From Symbiodinium sp. CCMP2592 (lineage: Eukaryota; Sar; Dinophyceae; Suessiales; Symbiodiniaceae): a DNA stretch of 64,000 bases. The DNA is taken from NCBI GenBank assembly GCA_905221615.1, contig CAJNDT010003546.1:649909-713908 (forward strand), written 5' to 3'. Of the stretch, positions 18,506 through 29,640 are shown in pieces (positions within the stretch are counted from its first letter, which is position 1; every line of letters starts with the position of its first letter). The notes under the pieces are model-generated. The model was not told the origin of the DNA and did not search any database. It saw only the letters and a list, made by a program, of their open reading frames with translations. The position numbers were made by a program, and so were the translations under genes.

Positions 18506-19719
18506 TGATGCAATCGGGCCAACAAGGACGCAGCCATGCACCACGACGACCTGGGGATGATCCAGCTGAACCCCAACCCAACAGCTCCGGAGCTTCCTCT
18601 TCCACGGATCCACATACACTACCTCCTGACGCTGGACCAGAACAAATCCTGGCAAACCTACAGAATATTCTACATGCCCTACTACAACAAAGTTTTCTAC
18701 AGCCGAGAGAAAACGTCACTACGCTTGCCTACAAAGCCTGCGCCCGGGTACACGAACTACAAAGGGCACAAGCTGCAGACCGAGAACGTGCCAGCACTCT
18801 CCTGGACCAACCGCCAGAAACAGGGGTCAACCCCCTTGCGGAAGTACAAGTACTACTCCGACAACTCCGAGACAACCTGGACAGCGCGACGCTCAAGTAC
18901 ATGAGGCAGACCTCATACCGGATCCAAGACATTATCCAGCAGACTCAGCAGATGCGAAATAACCTCAGAGCGGGGGGTGACCCGCACCACGAAGCAGTAC
19001 TGGAAATCCTGGCCGGAACAAAGAACGCAGCCTCGCAAGCCATCTTCCTGGACTTGGCCATCGAAGAAAGGGGCATTGCGACAATCGACGACGCCATCAA
19101 TGCCTTACTGGCGACTATCGACCGCACGGCCATCTACTACGACCGATATATCATTCGGGCAAGAACACAGCCACTACATCCGGAGCTACCTCTACCACGA
19201 GCTCTACCAATACCAGGACTACCAAGACTACAAGGACGACAAGACCAACAAGGACCTCCTGGACAACCAGAACTGCCTCGGGGAGTTCCTCGCCCTCATG
19301 CTGAAAGACAAGATGATGCCACGCCGTACCAGGTGCTTCGAGCGCAACAGCTGCTAGAAAGAGTCATGCCCTTCCTGGTCCAAGCTGAAGCAGCCTTGGT
19401 AGCAGAAGCACATGGATTGTTGTTCTCATGGACAACATCAATATGGGGCCATCCCATATACCTCGTCGACGATGGCATGGGGAACAATCAAGGCCCCGAT
19501 GTAACAACGATACCAGGGGAGCCACCCCTACAACCACATGAAGAGCCGGGATCACCTTCTGATGCGCCTACACAAATTTTCAGATCCCGCAGTCCGAAGC
19601 CAAGGAGAGGACCAATGCCGCTAGCCAGAGCTTCCTCTCACCGCAGACGACGCATGCACGCCATATTCCATGGCACGCCAGAACATGGAGACGACGAACA
19701 GGAGGATGAAAACTCCTGA
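18505..19719 (+). CDS. ORF2 of the same element, helical protein
   Basis: First in-frame ATG is 18505-18507, sharing its A with the ORF1 stop, so about 404 residues ending at 19717-19719. After a P/S-rich start comes a long helical part (ILANLQNILHALLQQSFLQP, AEVQVLLRQLRDNLDSATLK, TSYRIQDIIQQTQQMRNNLR, AIFLDLAIEERGIATIDDAI), then a P/L-rich linker and a second helix (LLERVMPFLVQAEAALVAEA), ending in a basic RRR patch and acidic tail. CTA is used unusually often for Leu. No RT, nuclease or zinc motif. Could be a capsid-like or coiled-coil accessory protein; unknown. Confidence 0.55.
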   Translation: MMQSGQQGRSHAPRRPGDDPAEPQPNSSGASSSTDPHTLPPDAGPEQILANLQNILHALLQQSFLQPRENVTTLAYKACARVHELQRAQAADRERASTLLDQPPETGVNPLAEVQVLLRQLRDNLDSATLKYMRQTSYRIQDIIQQTQQMRNNLRAGGDPHHEAVLEILAGTKNAASQAIFLDLAIEERGIATIDDAINALLATIDRTAIYYDRYIIRARTQPLHPELPLPRALPIPGLPRLQGRQDQQGPPGQPELPRGVPRPHAERQDDATPYQVLRAQQLLERVMPFLVQAEAALVAEAHGLLFSWTTSIWGHPIYLVDDGMGNNQGPDVTTIPGEPPLQPHEEPGSPSDAPTQIFRSRSPKPRRGPMPLARASSHRRRRMHAIFHGTPEHGDDEQEDENS

Positions 19720-20577
19720 GAGTGCCGCCTCTGAAAAAGAGCCGCAGCTCACTGAACGCGGCACACACACCAATGACATAGGGGATTTTCTCCCCTGGGC
19801 GTAGTAGTCACCTGCACTTGTTCGGTACTTGTTCCTCGTTCGTGTTGCTGTTGCTGCCCTTGTAAAAGCCCAGGAAACACACAACAAATCCCCTTGACAT
19901 GCAATGACACCTTGACCTTGAACTGCAAATGAGCCTTCTCTTTCCGGTGTTTCATCATGTATTTCCACCTAAGAATCTGAGCAGTTCAATATAGTTTCAC
20001 TGCACAGGGGACGCCCGACCTAAGATACTTCCTGGAATGTCCTTCACCACTTTTCTAGGGGTCGACCTCCTCGGCGTACTAAAACCTGCATCTTTGTAAT
20101 TCCTAGTCTCGTTTGGTGTGCTGCCCGAGTGAAAGCCGAGAACGACCATCAAACAAATCTGCACTTCCTGCTACTTGTTTGGTATGTACTTTGCGAAAGT
20201 GTTAGGTTGCCCTGGTCATAAGCTGGAGACGTCCAGTTAAGCATGTGACCAAATGAAGCAAAGCACGCGACCATGTGTTGTACCCGTCTTTCTTTTGCTG
20301 CCTCTGCAAACAGCTTCAAAGTCACCTGCAGTAATTCAGGACCCACAAAGGGGGAAACTCCTATACTGGAACAAGAAAGGGGACTTTGCTCTTTCATTTT
20401 AAGCCACTGCTTACATGTTATTGTCCCTCTGATTCCAGTTGCTGAGGGTAGTGCGAAACAAGCACAATTTCAATCCGAGCCGTGGGCAATGCATGTAACA
20501 TATTGGCCCCACACCCGTCGGGGGCGCACCTGCGCGCGGTATAAGGGGTAAAGCCCTTATACCATAACCCTGGCGAA
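19720..20577. other. Non-coding stretch after ORF2
   Basis: No gene recognised. It would contain the 3' end of the two-ORF element, but I find no poly-A or terminal repeat that fixes the boundary. Confidence 0.4.
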
Positions 20578-20688
<111 letters not shown>

Positions 20689-20769
20689 TTTGAGAGCTAG
20701 GCGTCGAGGACTACTGTACCATTTCAAACCACTGAGCCGGAACTTGAACCGGCATCTCAGCAGGTGCCC

Positions 20770-21130
20770 ACTCGAGTGATCAGGTATTTGGACGATGCTG
20801 TTGAAATCCCTGTAAGTCCTTCGGACGACCGCCCTGCCCCACATGTGCGAGTGTTGAGTTGCGAAGAGGCTAGACAACAGGCAATTAGGGCTAATAATCC
20901 TCAGTTTTTTGGGACCCAAAGCCCAAGGGCGGGTGTCTGAAGCCCGATCGTATGGTTGCTCCTGCAATCAGGGAAGATTGGCAAGTGCCGGTTAGGGTTC
21001 CTTTACGGGACATCGATCAGCAGCGGTCGGTCTGGGGAAGCAGGCTCTCGGCAGCAGGACCTGGACAGGATGACTTCCCGTATCAGCACCGGCGGTATTG
21101 ATGAGTCACGTGGAGTTTGCAGGCACGGCA
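20770..21130 (+). pseudogene. Plus-strand transposon-protein fragment
   Basis: Two adjacent open pieces: RYLDDAVEIPVSPSDDRPAP and VLSCEEARQQAIRANNPQFF ending at a TGA near 20939, then shifted by one base PDRMVAPAIREDWQVPVRVP and DIDQQRSVWGSRLSAAG to a TGA near 21102. Composition resembles pol-linker sequence, but there is no diagnostic motif. It ends just before the 228-bp repeat. Confidence 0.35.
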
Positions 21131-21152
21131 ACGGCCATGCCAGCAGAGGGAG

Positions 21153-21380
21153 CGGAGATCAGGTAAGCCGATGCTCAGGCTCTGGATGCAAGAAGAAGAA
21201 GATAGAGTAGAAAGTAGTTGTATAGAAGAAGAAACATGTTGCTCTGCTTATTGGGGGGTAAAACACCTTCTCGACAAAAGACAGAAGTGTATAGGAACTT
21301 GTGCAGCAAGCTGTTAAGATGCTTTTCTGTCGGTCGTTCGCTCGTGGAAACAGCACTGCTGTGGCCATCCCCCTTCCGGG
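21153..21380 (+). repeat. 228-bp repeat, copy 2
   Basis: Same length and about 98% identity to 12557-12784. Here it interrupts minus-strand copia protease sequence on its right, with the plus-strand fragment on its left. Flanking bases differ entirely between the two copies, so the repeat boundaries are sharp; no target duplication is evident. Confidence 0.85.
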
Positions 21381-21837
21381 AGCTTCACATCCTTGATACC
21401 CAGCACAGGGCTGCCAAGCCAAGCAAAGCCTTGTCCGGATGGAGTTCGAACTGGAACCTCAGATTGCGCATCTGTGGCAAGGACATGAGAATGGGAACAT
21501 GCCCCTGCTCCACAATATCGAGCTCGGTCGATTGAACTGCATACTCACGGTCGCACATGCAAATGACCAACTTCTGGTTGCACTTGGTCGACTCGGAGGT
21601 GGCAAAGGTAAACTGAGACGTGGTCTCAGCTATGGTGTACCAAATGCCACAGTTCTGATTCTTGTCACAGATCCTATGCGGCCACTCTCGCAGCCATAGC
21701 TCTCGTGCATCCCAAATCCAACACCATTGCAGTCGGCGTCAGGGGCTGAGAGATGAAGGCTTCCTCGATCTTGTCGATCTTCTCCTCGGTGGCCATGAAA
21801 GAAAAGTTCAAAGGGTTGACGTGTTCAACAAAGAACG
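21381..21837 (-). pseudogene. Copia aspartic protease region
   Basis: Reads TFFVEHVNPLNFSFMATEEK, KIDKIEEAFISQPLTPTAMV, then LDLGCTRAMAARVAA at about 21722-21676, ending at a TAG (21674-21672). The segment after the stop continues with KNQNCGIWYTIAETTSQFTF, DIVEQGHVPILMSLPQMRN and FELHPDKALLGLA. The position and hydrophobic context of D-L-G-C-T match the catalytic D-(S/T)-G of retropepsins, with Leu in the middle position. The stop, then the 228-bp repeat at 21380, inactivate it. Confidence 0.6.
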
Positions 21838-21839
21838 TT

Positions 21840-22432
21840 GTAGCGGCTGTGGTGCAGCATCAGCCAGCTGGGCTTGTCGGTTTTTCCCGGACTTTCCATC
21901 CTTTCCATCTTTGCCAAACTCGCTCTTTCCTTTGCCCTTCTTCCCTTTCTTTCTTTTGCCCTTGGCTGCATAGGACTCCTCAGACTCGTACCAGGACCAG
22001 TCATCCCAGGACTGATCGCTCCATTGGCTGTCTGGCCATTGTCCTTCTGCTTGCCACGCATCGGAATCTTCGGCAAGATCATGAGACCTGCCTTTCCTTT
22101 TCTTGAAGAAGCGCCTTCCACCGGATCCTTTGCCACCTTTTCCTTTGCCCTTGCGGCGGCCCTTGAATCCGCGCTTCATCTTGCGACCTTGGAAGCGTCG
22201 CTGGAACCATGAATAGTTCTCATCGTCGTAGGCCCAGAAAGCATCATCATCTGCTTCAAGAGAACCTTCCGTGCCATCCTCCTCGTCCTCGACCCAGTAG
22301 CCTTCATGATTGTCCAAATATCCATCATCGATCACCAGGAAGGTCTTGCGGCCACCGTGGCCAGAAGGAGCGAGAAGAGGATTGTCGACGGTAGTCTTGG
22401 TCGTGCAGAAGATCTCAAGGTAGACTTCGGGC
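21840..22432 (-). pseudogene. Gag C-terminal basic and acidic linker
   Basis: Opens LPEVYLEIFCTTKTTVDNPL and APSGHGGRKTFLVIDDGYLD, then alternating acidic (EDEEDGTEGSLEADDDAFW) and very basic Gly-Lys-Arg runs, W/S/Q repeats (SDQSWDDWSWYESEES), and a second basic run. It probably binds RNA in place of a zinc knuckle, as no CCHC box is present. Confidence 0.6.
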
Positions 22433-22434
22433 AG

Positions 22435-23210
22435 CTAGTTCAGGTTGTAGTCTGCCAGCACTCGGTTCCGATGCGTTATCAATGATGTCAACACCTGTCG
22501 CTGATCCTGCGTGAGGTCGGACAGTGAGACAAAAATCAAAGCAACGAGGTTGGCCGTGATCGGAATGGTCCGAGCATGCTGATCTCTGAGCCGTTCATTG
22601 GCTCTTTTCATTGCCTGCTCTGGCGTAAGTCCTTCTTGCTCTTCCGCTGGAAGTCCGGCTATGTAAGCTCTGACCTCTGCGTTGTTCGGGTCACGATCGG
22701 CAGATAGGCATCGTTCCACGATTCTTGCATCCTCTGAACAGAGAGTTGAAACCTGGTAATCCAACGAAGCATGTCTCCATTCCCGCGGTGCAAATTCATG
22801 AACTGCTGGAAGCGGTAGAGAAAGACATTCGCTGCTCCCTTCACGAAGAGCGGCCGCAGGAAACTCTTGAAGTACTTCACTCCGTTGGTTGGGTCCTTCA
22901 GGCGGTCCCTGTCGAGAAGCCTTTTGTGGATAGCTGCTTCACCTTCTAGCCGAATTCTCAAAGCTGGTCCGTGCTTGTCAGCGTCTAGCTCAGTAATGTC
23001 ACGCCAGTCATCGATCGCATCTTCGTAGGCGAAGCAACTGTTTCGTCCATCATAAGATGGCGGTACTTTGGTGGTCACCTGCTGGAGAGCTGAGAGACGG
23101 TGTAACTCATCGAGATGACGATGATTCGTCGCGTAAGGTTCATTACCTTGAAGGAGGTAGTCATCATCTCCTTCACCATGCGCAAAGATAGTCGCAGAGT
23201 GGCTAGCCAT
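22435..23210 (-). pseudogene. Copia gag
   Basis: Start chosen at ATG 23210-23208 (MASHSATIFAHGEGDDDYLL); the frame is open further upstream but with no gag-like text. Typical gag sequence follows: YDGRNSCFAYEDAIDDWRDI, GPALRIRLEGEAAIHKRLLD, TNGVKYFKSFLRPLFVKGAA, WITRFQLSVQRMQESWNDAY. Near 22690 a one-base shift leads to NNAEVRAYIAGLPAEEQEGL and SLSDLTQDQRQVLTSLITHR, ending at a TAG near 22435. This is the capsid-type domain (UBN2-like) that packages element RNA. One frameshift breaks it. Confidence 0.75.
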
Positions 23211-23989
23211 TGTGCTGTTCTTGGATCGAGCCGTACCAACAAGTACCTGAAGCTTCCCGTTTCCCGGAGCTCCGCTACTACGTTGAGATGTAACCTGGAC
23301 GTGTATCCCCTCGCTAGGCGTACAGGAACACAGGCACTCAGGTGTCTCTTTTGCTACAGGCGCACAGCTGTAGTCCACTGCACTAGAACCTTGAGCAACA
23401 GGCATGGATACATGCAAGTGATACGTGAAACAGACAGGCACTGGTTGTGTAACATTCAGTGTTCCCCTCCCCCCCCCTCTCCCCCTTCCCCCCATCCCCC
23501 CCCCATCAATGGTATCCCCCCCAACTACAAGGGCCTGAAGCCTGGACTGGAGGACTCCCGCTACAGGCGCGCCGCACTGCGTATTGTACTCCGCTTGGCC
23601 CGCCCACGACGCACCCGCGTAATTGCCACAGTAAGGATAGGGCTTCGAGGCAAAACTGAGTAAAATTATTCCTACTCCAAGCAGGCTCAGGGCTTCCTGT
23701 GAGCAGTAAGCAAAATGTTCTAGGCAACACTCAGCAAGATGACTCGTGTCCTACAATTGCCAAGTAAGGCTATGTAAAATTCCTTAGAAAAGGGTTCCAG
23801 GCAATAAGAATGGAACGGAGGCTTAATCGCTTCCCGCTAACATTCAACCCCCCCTTGATATAAAAACTCCCGGCCCCCGGAATTTCGCGGTTTCCGGCCC
23901 CACATTCAATTTAAAAGGGACAACATTAGGGGGGGGTGGCAGATCTGTATGTGTTTTACTTGAACGAAGACTACAGTAGTACTAAAGAC
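23211..23989. other. Upstream of copia gag; C-rich run and unassigned DNA
   Basis: A C-rich run lies at 23463-23520. If the element had a 5' LTR it should be here, but no matching second copy is present in the window. The rest is non-coding with scattered poly-C tracts. Confidence 0.35.
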
Positions 23990-24190
23990 AGCAGAGTTTA
24001 GGGTTTAAGGGTTTAGGGCTCAGGGCTGAAGCTTTAGGGCTTAAAGTTTAGGGCTCAGGGCTTTATAGAGCCAAAGATTACAGCTGTACTAAAGACAGTA
24101 GAGCTTTAGGGTTTAAGGGTTTAGGGCTCAGGGCTTTAGGGTCTAGGGATCGAAGTTTAGGGCTTAGGGCTTTAGTAGGGCCTCAGGGCT
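23990..24190. repeat. Interstitial telomere-like repeats (TTTAGGG type)
   Basis: About fifteen TTTAGGG or TTAGGGC words alternating with GGGCTCAGGGC and AAGTTTAGGGCT, in two sub-blocks (23995-24065 and 24100-24180) each preceded by AAAGACAG(C/T)AGAG. TTTAGGG is the telomere repeat of dinoflagellates and plants. The degeneracy argues for an old internal tract. Confidence 0.75.
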
Positions 24191-24329
24191 CCAGGCTGAG
24201 GATAGCTAGCAGCTGGGAGTCCGTGTACGTGGATGCACCGAACCGAACCCCCCCTATATAATATAAAAACTAAACCTTCGAAATCAAGTTTTAATATTAG
24301 GGAGGGGGGGGCCCTTTAATATTAGGGGG

Positions 24330-24685
24330 AAGGGATTAGCAGGAGAGCATGTGCGGAGAATGCCATACATACACAGACACGTGGTGTGTGTGTGTGTGTG
24401 TCTCAAAGCAAAAGGGAAAACCATCCTGTTCCACAGGAGGGGGGGAGATAGAATGGCCATACATTCAGAAAGACTGTGTGTGTGTGTGTATATGGCAAAA
24501 GGGAAAACCATACCGTTCCACAGGGGGGGGTTCTACTTCCTCCCTGGCCTGCACGCACAGTAGGAAAACCGGAGACGAAGTTCGCATTTCGTAGCAGCAG
24601 AATACCGCAAACCAAAGAATGGAACGGAGGCTTCTTAGCAGGAGACCATGTGCGGAGAATGCCATACTTACACAGACACGCGGTC

Positions 24686-24733
<48 letters not shown>

Positions 24734-24885
24734 TCAAAGCAGACCAAGCATCCTGTTCCACAGGGGGGGGGGGAATAGAAAAGGCGAACCATGCCGTTCC
24801 ACAGGGGGGGGGGGGAGGGGGGCGGGGAAATAGAAAAGGCAAACCATGCCGTTCCAGGGGGGGGGGGGGAGAATACACGTCGATT
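24330..24885. repeat. Two-copy 293-bp repeat containing (TG)n
   Basis: AGCAGGAGA(G/C)CATGTGCGGA occurs at about 24339 and 24632, each followed by a (TG)n tract, TCTCAAAGCA and a CTGTTCCACAGGGGG motif. The CC(G/T)TTCCACAGGGGG motif recurs five times, each time with a poly-G run of variable length. Confidence 0.8.
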
Positions 24886-24929
24886 ACTTATGAAAATATA
24901 TAAGAGTACCTAACAGGATACCATAGGGG

Positions 24930-24965
24930 GGAGGGGGGGAGGGGGGGGGCCCCGCCGGGGCGCAA

Positions 24966-25009
<44 letters not shown>

Positions 25010-25035
25010 TCGCCCCCCCCCAAGATCTACGTCTG
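24930..25035. repeat. Poly-G runs flanking (TA)n
   Basis: Long G runs, a GCCCCGCCGGGGC palindrome, CAACCATATATA, (TA)n at 24968-25006, then GCTCGCCCCCCCCCAAGATC. The right side is the reverse complement of the motif found beside (TA)n at 27537-27580. Confidence 0.8.
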
Positions 25036-25089
25036 CAGGTTTTCGGAGTCTGGATTTCCTGATATCCGGCTTTCTGCAGTACGTAGGTT

Positions 25090-25530
25090 TCCAGATTCCA
25101 GATTTGCATGCACTATGTTTCCAGAGATTCCAGATTTCCAGATTTGCAGGCTCTAAGATTCCAGATTTCCAGATTTGCAGGCTCCAAGTTTCCAGATTCC
25201 AGATTTCTGGAAACCTTAGGGTTTCCAGATTCCAGATTTCTGGAAATTTGGAAACGCCTTAGGGTGAGCAAACCTGGAAATCTGGAATCTGGAAACCCTA
25301 AGGTTTCCAGAAATCTGGAATCTGGAAACTTAGAGCCTGCAAATCTGGAAATCTGGAATCTTACAGCCTGCAAATCTGGAAATCTGGGAACTTAGAGCCT
25401 GCAAATCTGGAAATCTGGAATCTTACAGCCTGCAAATCTGGAAATCTGGAACCTTAGAGCCTGCAAATCTGGAAATCTGGAATCTGGACATTTATCCTGC
25501 AAATCTGGAATCTGGAAACTCTAGGACGTG
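25090..25530. repeat. Large imperfect palindrome of CCAGATTTCCAGATTTGCAG
   Basis: Left arm (25090-25240) is built from TTCCAGATTTCCAGATTTGC units; the right arm (25275-25500) is its reverse complement with extra copies. The innermost 45 bp of each arm pair almost perfectly around a loop of about 30 bases near 25245-25275. Both strands therefore read nearly the same peptide, which is a consequence of symmetry, not a gene. Confidence 0.9.
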
Positions 25531-27530
25531 TAGAAACATGAGCATCAGCCGTGGCCTCATGAACATCAGTCGGCTTCGGGGTTGGTCCTAAAACCAAAAC
25601 CGCCTAGTCAGAAAGCGTCTTTGAGATTGATCATGGTCAAAAAGAAGTGAATTTGCTTAATGCACCACTCAACAACGAGGTCATGGGGTAGCGGCTCCAG
25701 TTATTGCACTGCCATGCAACACCGCTGATGCTCATGATGCGCGTGTCTTGTCGGCCCCCAAACCTGCTGATGCTGGTCCTAAAACCAAAACCGCCTGGTC
25801 CGTCTCGTTCTCCCATAGCCGAAGTCTTGAGCCATTGAGTGTTTATGAGAGGGTCTAGTGAAGAGGGACATGCGATATGTGATGGGTGCGCAGCTGTGCA
25901 CAATCAAGTGTGACTCCAAGCTTATTGAAATCTTGCCGCACACGAAGCTATGGAAATCCACCCGGACGAGGTGCGGTTCAACCGCACAAAAACATTGTAA
26001 TGCTCAATAAAAATCAACTTTTCCTACCATTGAAACGCACGAAACACTGCTATGCTCAAAAAATTCCAAACTTTTAAGGAATCTGCCCCCGGCCTGGCCA
26101 TGATGCCGGAATTTTAAAATTTTGGATTTTTTGAGCATTACAGTGTTTCGTGAGTTTCAGGGTTGGAAATTTTGGAGTTTTTTGAGCATTACAGTGTTTT
26201 CTGATGTCCAGGACAGGAGATATTGCATCACAAGATAATTGTGTGCTTTCAGCCGTTGTCAAAGACTGGAAGTAATGATTTACGTGTCTTCTGGAACAAC
26301 AACGGTTTTCATTACTCTTGTTTGGTAAGTATGAAGAAGGCCTAGTCGTTGCATAGTTTATTTCATGTATGTTTTTGGAGGTTGGTAGATCTACGGCACC
26401 AGCAGCACTGGCTCCAGTACCGGAGCTTTCTCGAAAATGGTTTTGGCCCTTCTTCGGCAAGCTGCACCGCCTACAGATCCAACACTGTAGCAGCGCAAGC
26501 CTATCTAGAACTTAATTCATTTCCTATTGAAGACTGTAGGAAACAGAGCTCCGTTTCATGTTGTGATACGAACTATGACAGCGTTTAAACCACAGTCACA
26601 GACAGAAGGACCGGTATCGCTTTGTCAGGACAAAGCGATCGGTATCATCTCCGGGGTATAGGACAGCATCAATAAGGAGTTAACCGAATGAAAATTCATG
26701 GCCCAAATGAGTACCCGCAAAAATAGACAGCGATTGCTATGCACATGGCTGCCTCTAACATCGACTCACAACATAAAGAGGAGTTTTCTTCCATGAAGTG
26801 CCATCTTACTTTGTTTTACAAGGTTAGGGAGCCCCTGCCTTGTGATTGATACGTATCAATGCAGCCAGTCGTAATTAGTCCTGCTTCATGTTTGGAAGGT
26901 TGCAACAAGCTCTCTTACTTCTTGCTGCAGACGAGCCTTCTTGTGCGCCCGCATATGCACATGAACTTTCCAACTCCAGGGGAGTTTTCCCATGTTTTAT
27001 GAGGCAAAGAACAACTATTGGAGTATTGCTTCAAAAACATACGCGCCCGTATATTCGATTTCCTTCATATATAACGGACAGGACATGGAAGGAGCTCTTT
27101 GTGTTTCGTAACTCATAAATCAAATGCTAGAGCTATTAGGCCGCATCAGAATCGGACGCTTCACGAGCAGCGGGAAAGAGATGGCCCACGCATACAGACG
27201 TCTTCGTAAGAGAGACAATAGTATTTTTATTATTAGAGGAATGTCGTCAAATAACACACCATAAAACTCAAAAAACACGAGGTTTTTTGGTACTACCAGA
27301 ACAAAAATAACACGCCCTCCAGCATTTCAGCTTCTCCAACATATAAACTACCATAAATCTGCTGCCGAGATTCGGCACCAGATTTTTGCACATATCAAAC
27401 CCGCGACTTGTAGCAGCACGGTTTGCACGCACATGGAGTAAAGCACGATTGTATCGGAATTTACGGTGTTTTCGGCATATATGAGTAGTCGACCAATGTA
27501 GAGAAGCAACCTGTGGAATTGTGTGGAAGA
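25531..27530. other. Unassigned DNA with a foldback at 25980-26205
   Basis: No gene recognised. At 25980-26083 the words ATTGTAATGCTCAA and AACACTGCTATGCTCAAAAAA appear, and at 26110-26205 their reverse complements (TTTTTTGAGCATTACAGTGTTT, twice), so the region can fold back. A 33-bp segment with CCTAAAACCAAAACCGCCT(A/G)G is repeated at 25588 and 25772. Confidence 0.5.
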
Positions 27531-27740
27531 GGCGGATGTAGATCTTGGGGGGGGTGACCATATATATATATATGTATATATCTATACGCACATGCAAAAG
27601 TATGTATTTATGTATGTGTACATATATAAGTATAAATGTGATTATGAGTAGCTATAAATATCAATAAAACAAAAATGTATGTATACACATACTTAATTTT
27701 GTTGATGTATTTGTATATGCACATATGTATATACACCACA
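27531..27740. repeat. Poly-G plus (TA)n and TATG tracts
   Basis: GATGTAGATCTTGGGGGGGG, TGACC, then (AT)n and TATG/TACA-rich DNA. Matches in layout the units at 25008-25035, 59138-59260 and 61524-61700. Confidence 0.75.
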
Positions 27741-29246
27741 TGTGCACCACTGGAACAGAGTCGGGTGGCGCATTGGGCTATAGTGTCGAAGGTGTTTGAC
27801 TTTGTGGATGCAAATTTCTTGCAGCAAGGTTTTCGGAAACCTGGCGAGACGAACACTGAAATAGGAAAACATTTCCAATGAATCCTTGTGATCTCTTGTT
27901 GTTCGGGCGGTGACAGACTCTAGATCAGCTGACCCACCAACCGTCGTAACCACAACCCTGAAGCCTCATCAACGCTTGTAGCGATGTTTGTTAACATGCC
28001 AAAGGCAACCAACGTTAAACCCGAGTAGAACCAACAGCAAAATCAAATTCACCAAATGTGCGAATCCTCGCAGCATCCATTAATTTTTGGGTTGCACCGT
28101 TTTTGGGCCTTAGCGATGCGAAAAATATGTTTCGGGACATGACAGTGCGAGCAGTTTTCAGGAATACCATTAACAAGCGCTGCGCCCCCATCGTTGAAGT
28201 CCGTTGAATCTTAAGAGCTACCCAAACTCGCTGACACGAACAAACCCCATGATCTTTTAAAACCCAAGCTCCTCCCAAAATCTAGCAAAAAGGCTATATG
28301 TAAAGCCCTATAATCGCCAAACGCTGAAGTGGCATTTTTGCTTAGTGGTGTACCCGGCATAACGACTTCGTAGATGGCTGATAAAACCGGTGAAGGCGAA
28401 GTGTACGCAGGCGTGATCCACGTTTTACAATGACAGTGACTCAACAAAAGCCCTTTGACTGCCAATGCCCCAGGGGCAGGGGTCGGTGCTTGGTGGTGCG
28501 TTTGGCCCAGGGCCCGGCGTCGGCCAGAGCAGGAAGGCCCGAACGAGCTGCAACCACGACACGTGAAACCACGACTGACAGAACGAATGTGTGACTATCG
28601 AGTCAGCTAGTGCCCCACCCAAAGCTTGTACAAGCAAAGGATTGAAAAGGCATGTAAACAAGCGAAAAGTTCAAAAACACGAAACAACCGAAACGAACAG
28701 CAGAACCCGAGAAGTAAAGAAACAAGTCCCAAACTTGCAGGAAAAAATCAAAGAACCGAAATGCCCAAGAAGTGCGAAAAGTGCACGAAAATTTGACGAA
28801 TCACAACGCAGAAAAGCCAAAAACATCCGAAAAGTATAGGACAACCCGAAAAGTCGAAAAGGCGACAAGCCGTGAACAGTCGGAAAGTACAGCAAACGTC
28901 GAGAAGTCAGAAAGTCAAAAACTTTCGACTTTTCGAATTGTCGCTTCGGTTCTCCGCTTATGGAAACCAACGCCAGCTTGCGTACTTAGCCAAAACCTAG
29001 CTCGAAGTTTGTTCCTATGGTTTCATCAGAATCCGTGTGGCAATCCGGGGAGTCCTCCTCACAAGCCATCCAAACAAAAAGTACCCATCCCTTTGGATAG
29101 AGTCATACTGTTTTTCCAAAAACAACTTTCTCGGATTCCCGAGAGTGATCGTTGTGGAGCCAAAAGTATTCAGAGCTGTCCCCAGAATGACCCCGGCTCG
29201 CAAGTCTTGAGAAACGCCCGAAGGCCGAAAGTCTGGACGAATCTGC
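27741..29246. other. Unassigned DNA
   Basis: Contains an A/C/G-rich stretch at 28640-28920 with many CGAAAAGT/AAGTC words (plus frame Lys/Arg/Glu rich, 28591-28839). It has the composition of a charged linker but no start context or family. No other gene-like frame. Confidence 0.35.
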
Positions 29247-29640
29247 CTGACTGGAGGCTGCACCCTCCGGATGCGAACGACGGCCTGTACAGCTTTTCCA
29301 CGTCGCCAACTATGAAGCCGGAGCGGTAGCAAAAGCCTTGTTGCAGGCTTCGGGATGCGAGGCTTGGAGTCCATCCGGAAGGGTCCAAGCACACACCTCG
29401 GTATGTCAGGGTTATCTCTGAAAACATGCCTGGGATCGAGGGCAGCTCCCATAGGTCTTGGCTTTGGCTTCTACACCATTGGCTTAGGTTTTTGGAGGCT
29501 TTGGGTTTCCGGATCTCAGGCGAGGCGGGCCAGGCTGCTGAAGTCAGGCCTATCACGGTTTGATCACCTCTCGGCTTCTGCCAGCCACCCTCTGATTTCA
29601 CTTCCTACCCATAGGTCCATAGGTACAACCCGAAATTGTA
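29247..29640. repeat. Dispersed repeat, copy A (partner 44514-44830)
   Basis: From CTGACTGGAGGCTGCACCCT to a CATAGGTCCA end it matches 44514-44830 at roughly 80% identity with a deletion of about 60-80 bases in the partner. Shared words include GGATGCGAACGACGGCCTGT, TCGCCAACTATGAAGCC and CTTGGAGTCCATC. No intact frame in either, so it is probably a transposon remnant of unknown class. Confidence 0.7.

Larger units (their letters stand above)
21381..23210 (-). mobile_element. Second copia element: gag to protease
   Basis: Right to left: gag (23210-22435), a lysine/acid-rich linker (22432-21840) and an aspartic-protease region (21837-21381), then cut by the 228-bp repeat. No integrase or RT follows on this strand, so the copy is truncated. 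Different from the 8-12 kb copy, which holds only pol; whether both come from one parent cannot be told. Confidence 0.75.

Noticed and set aside
25108-25395. Two 90-codon frames with the same peptide on opposite strands
   Set aside because: A consequence of the palindrome, not a gene pair.
28591-28839. Lys/Arg/Glu-rich 82-codon frame
   Set aside because: Follows from A-rich CGAAAAGT words; no start, splice or family support.
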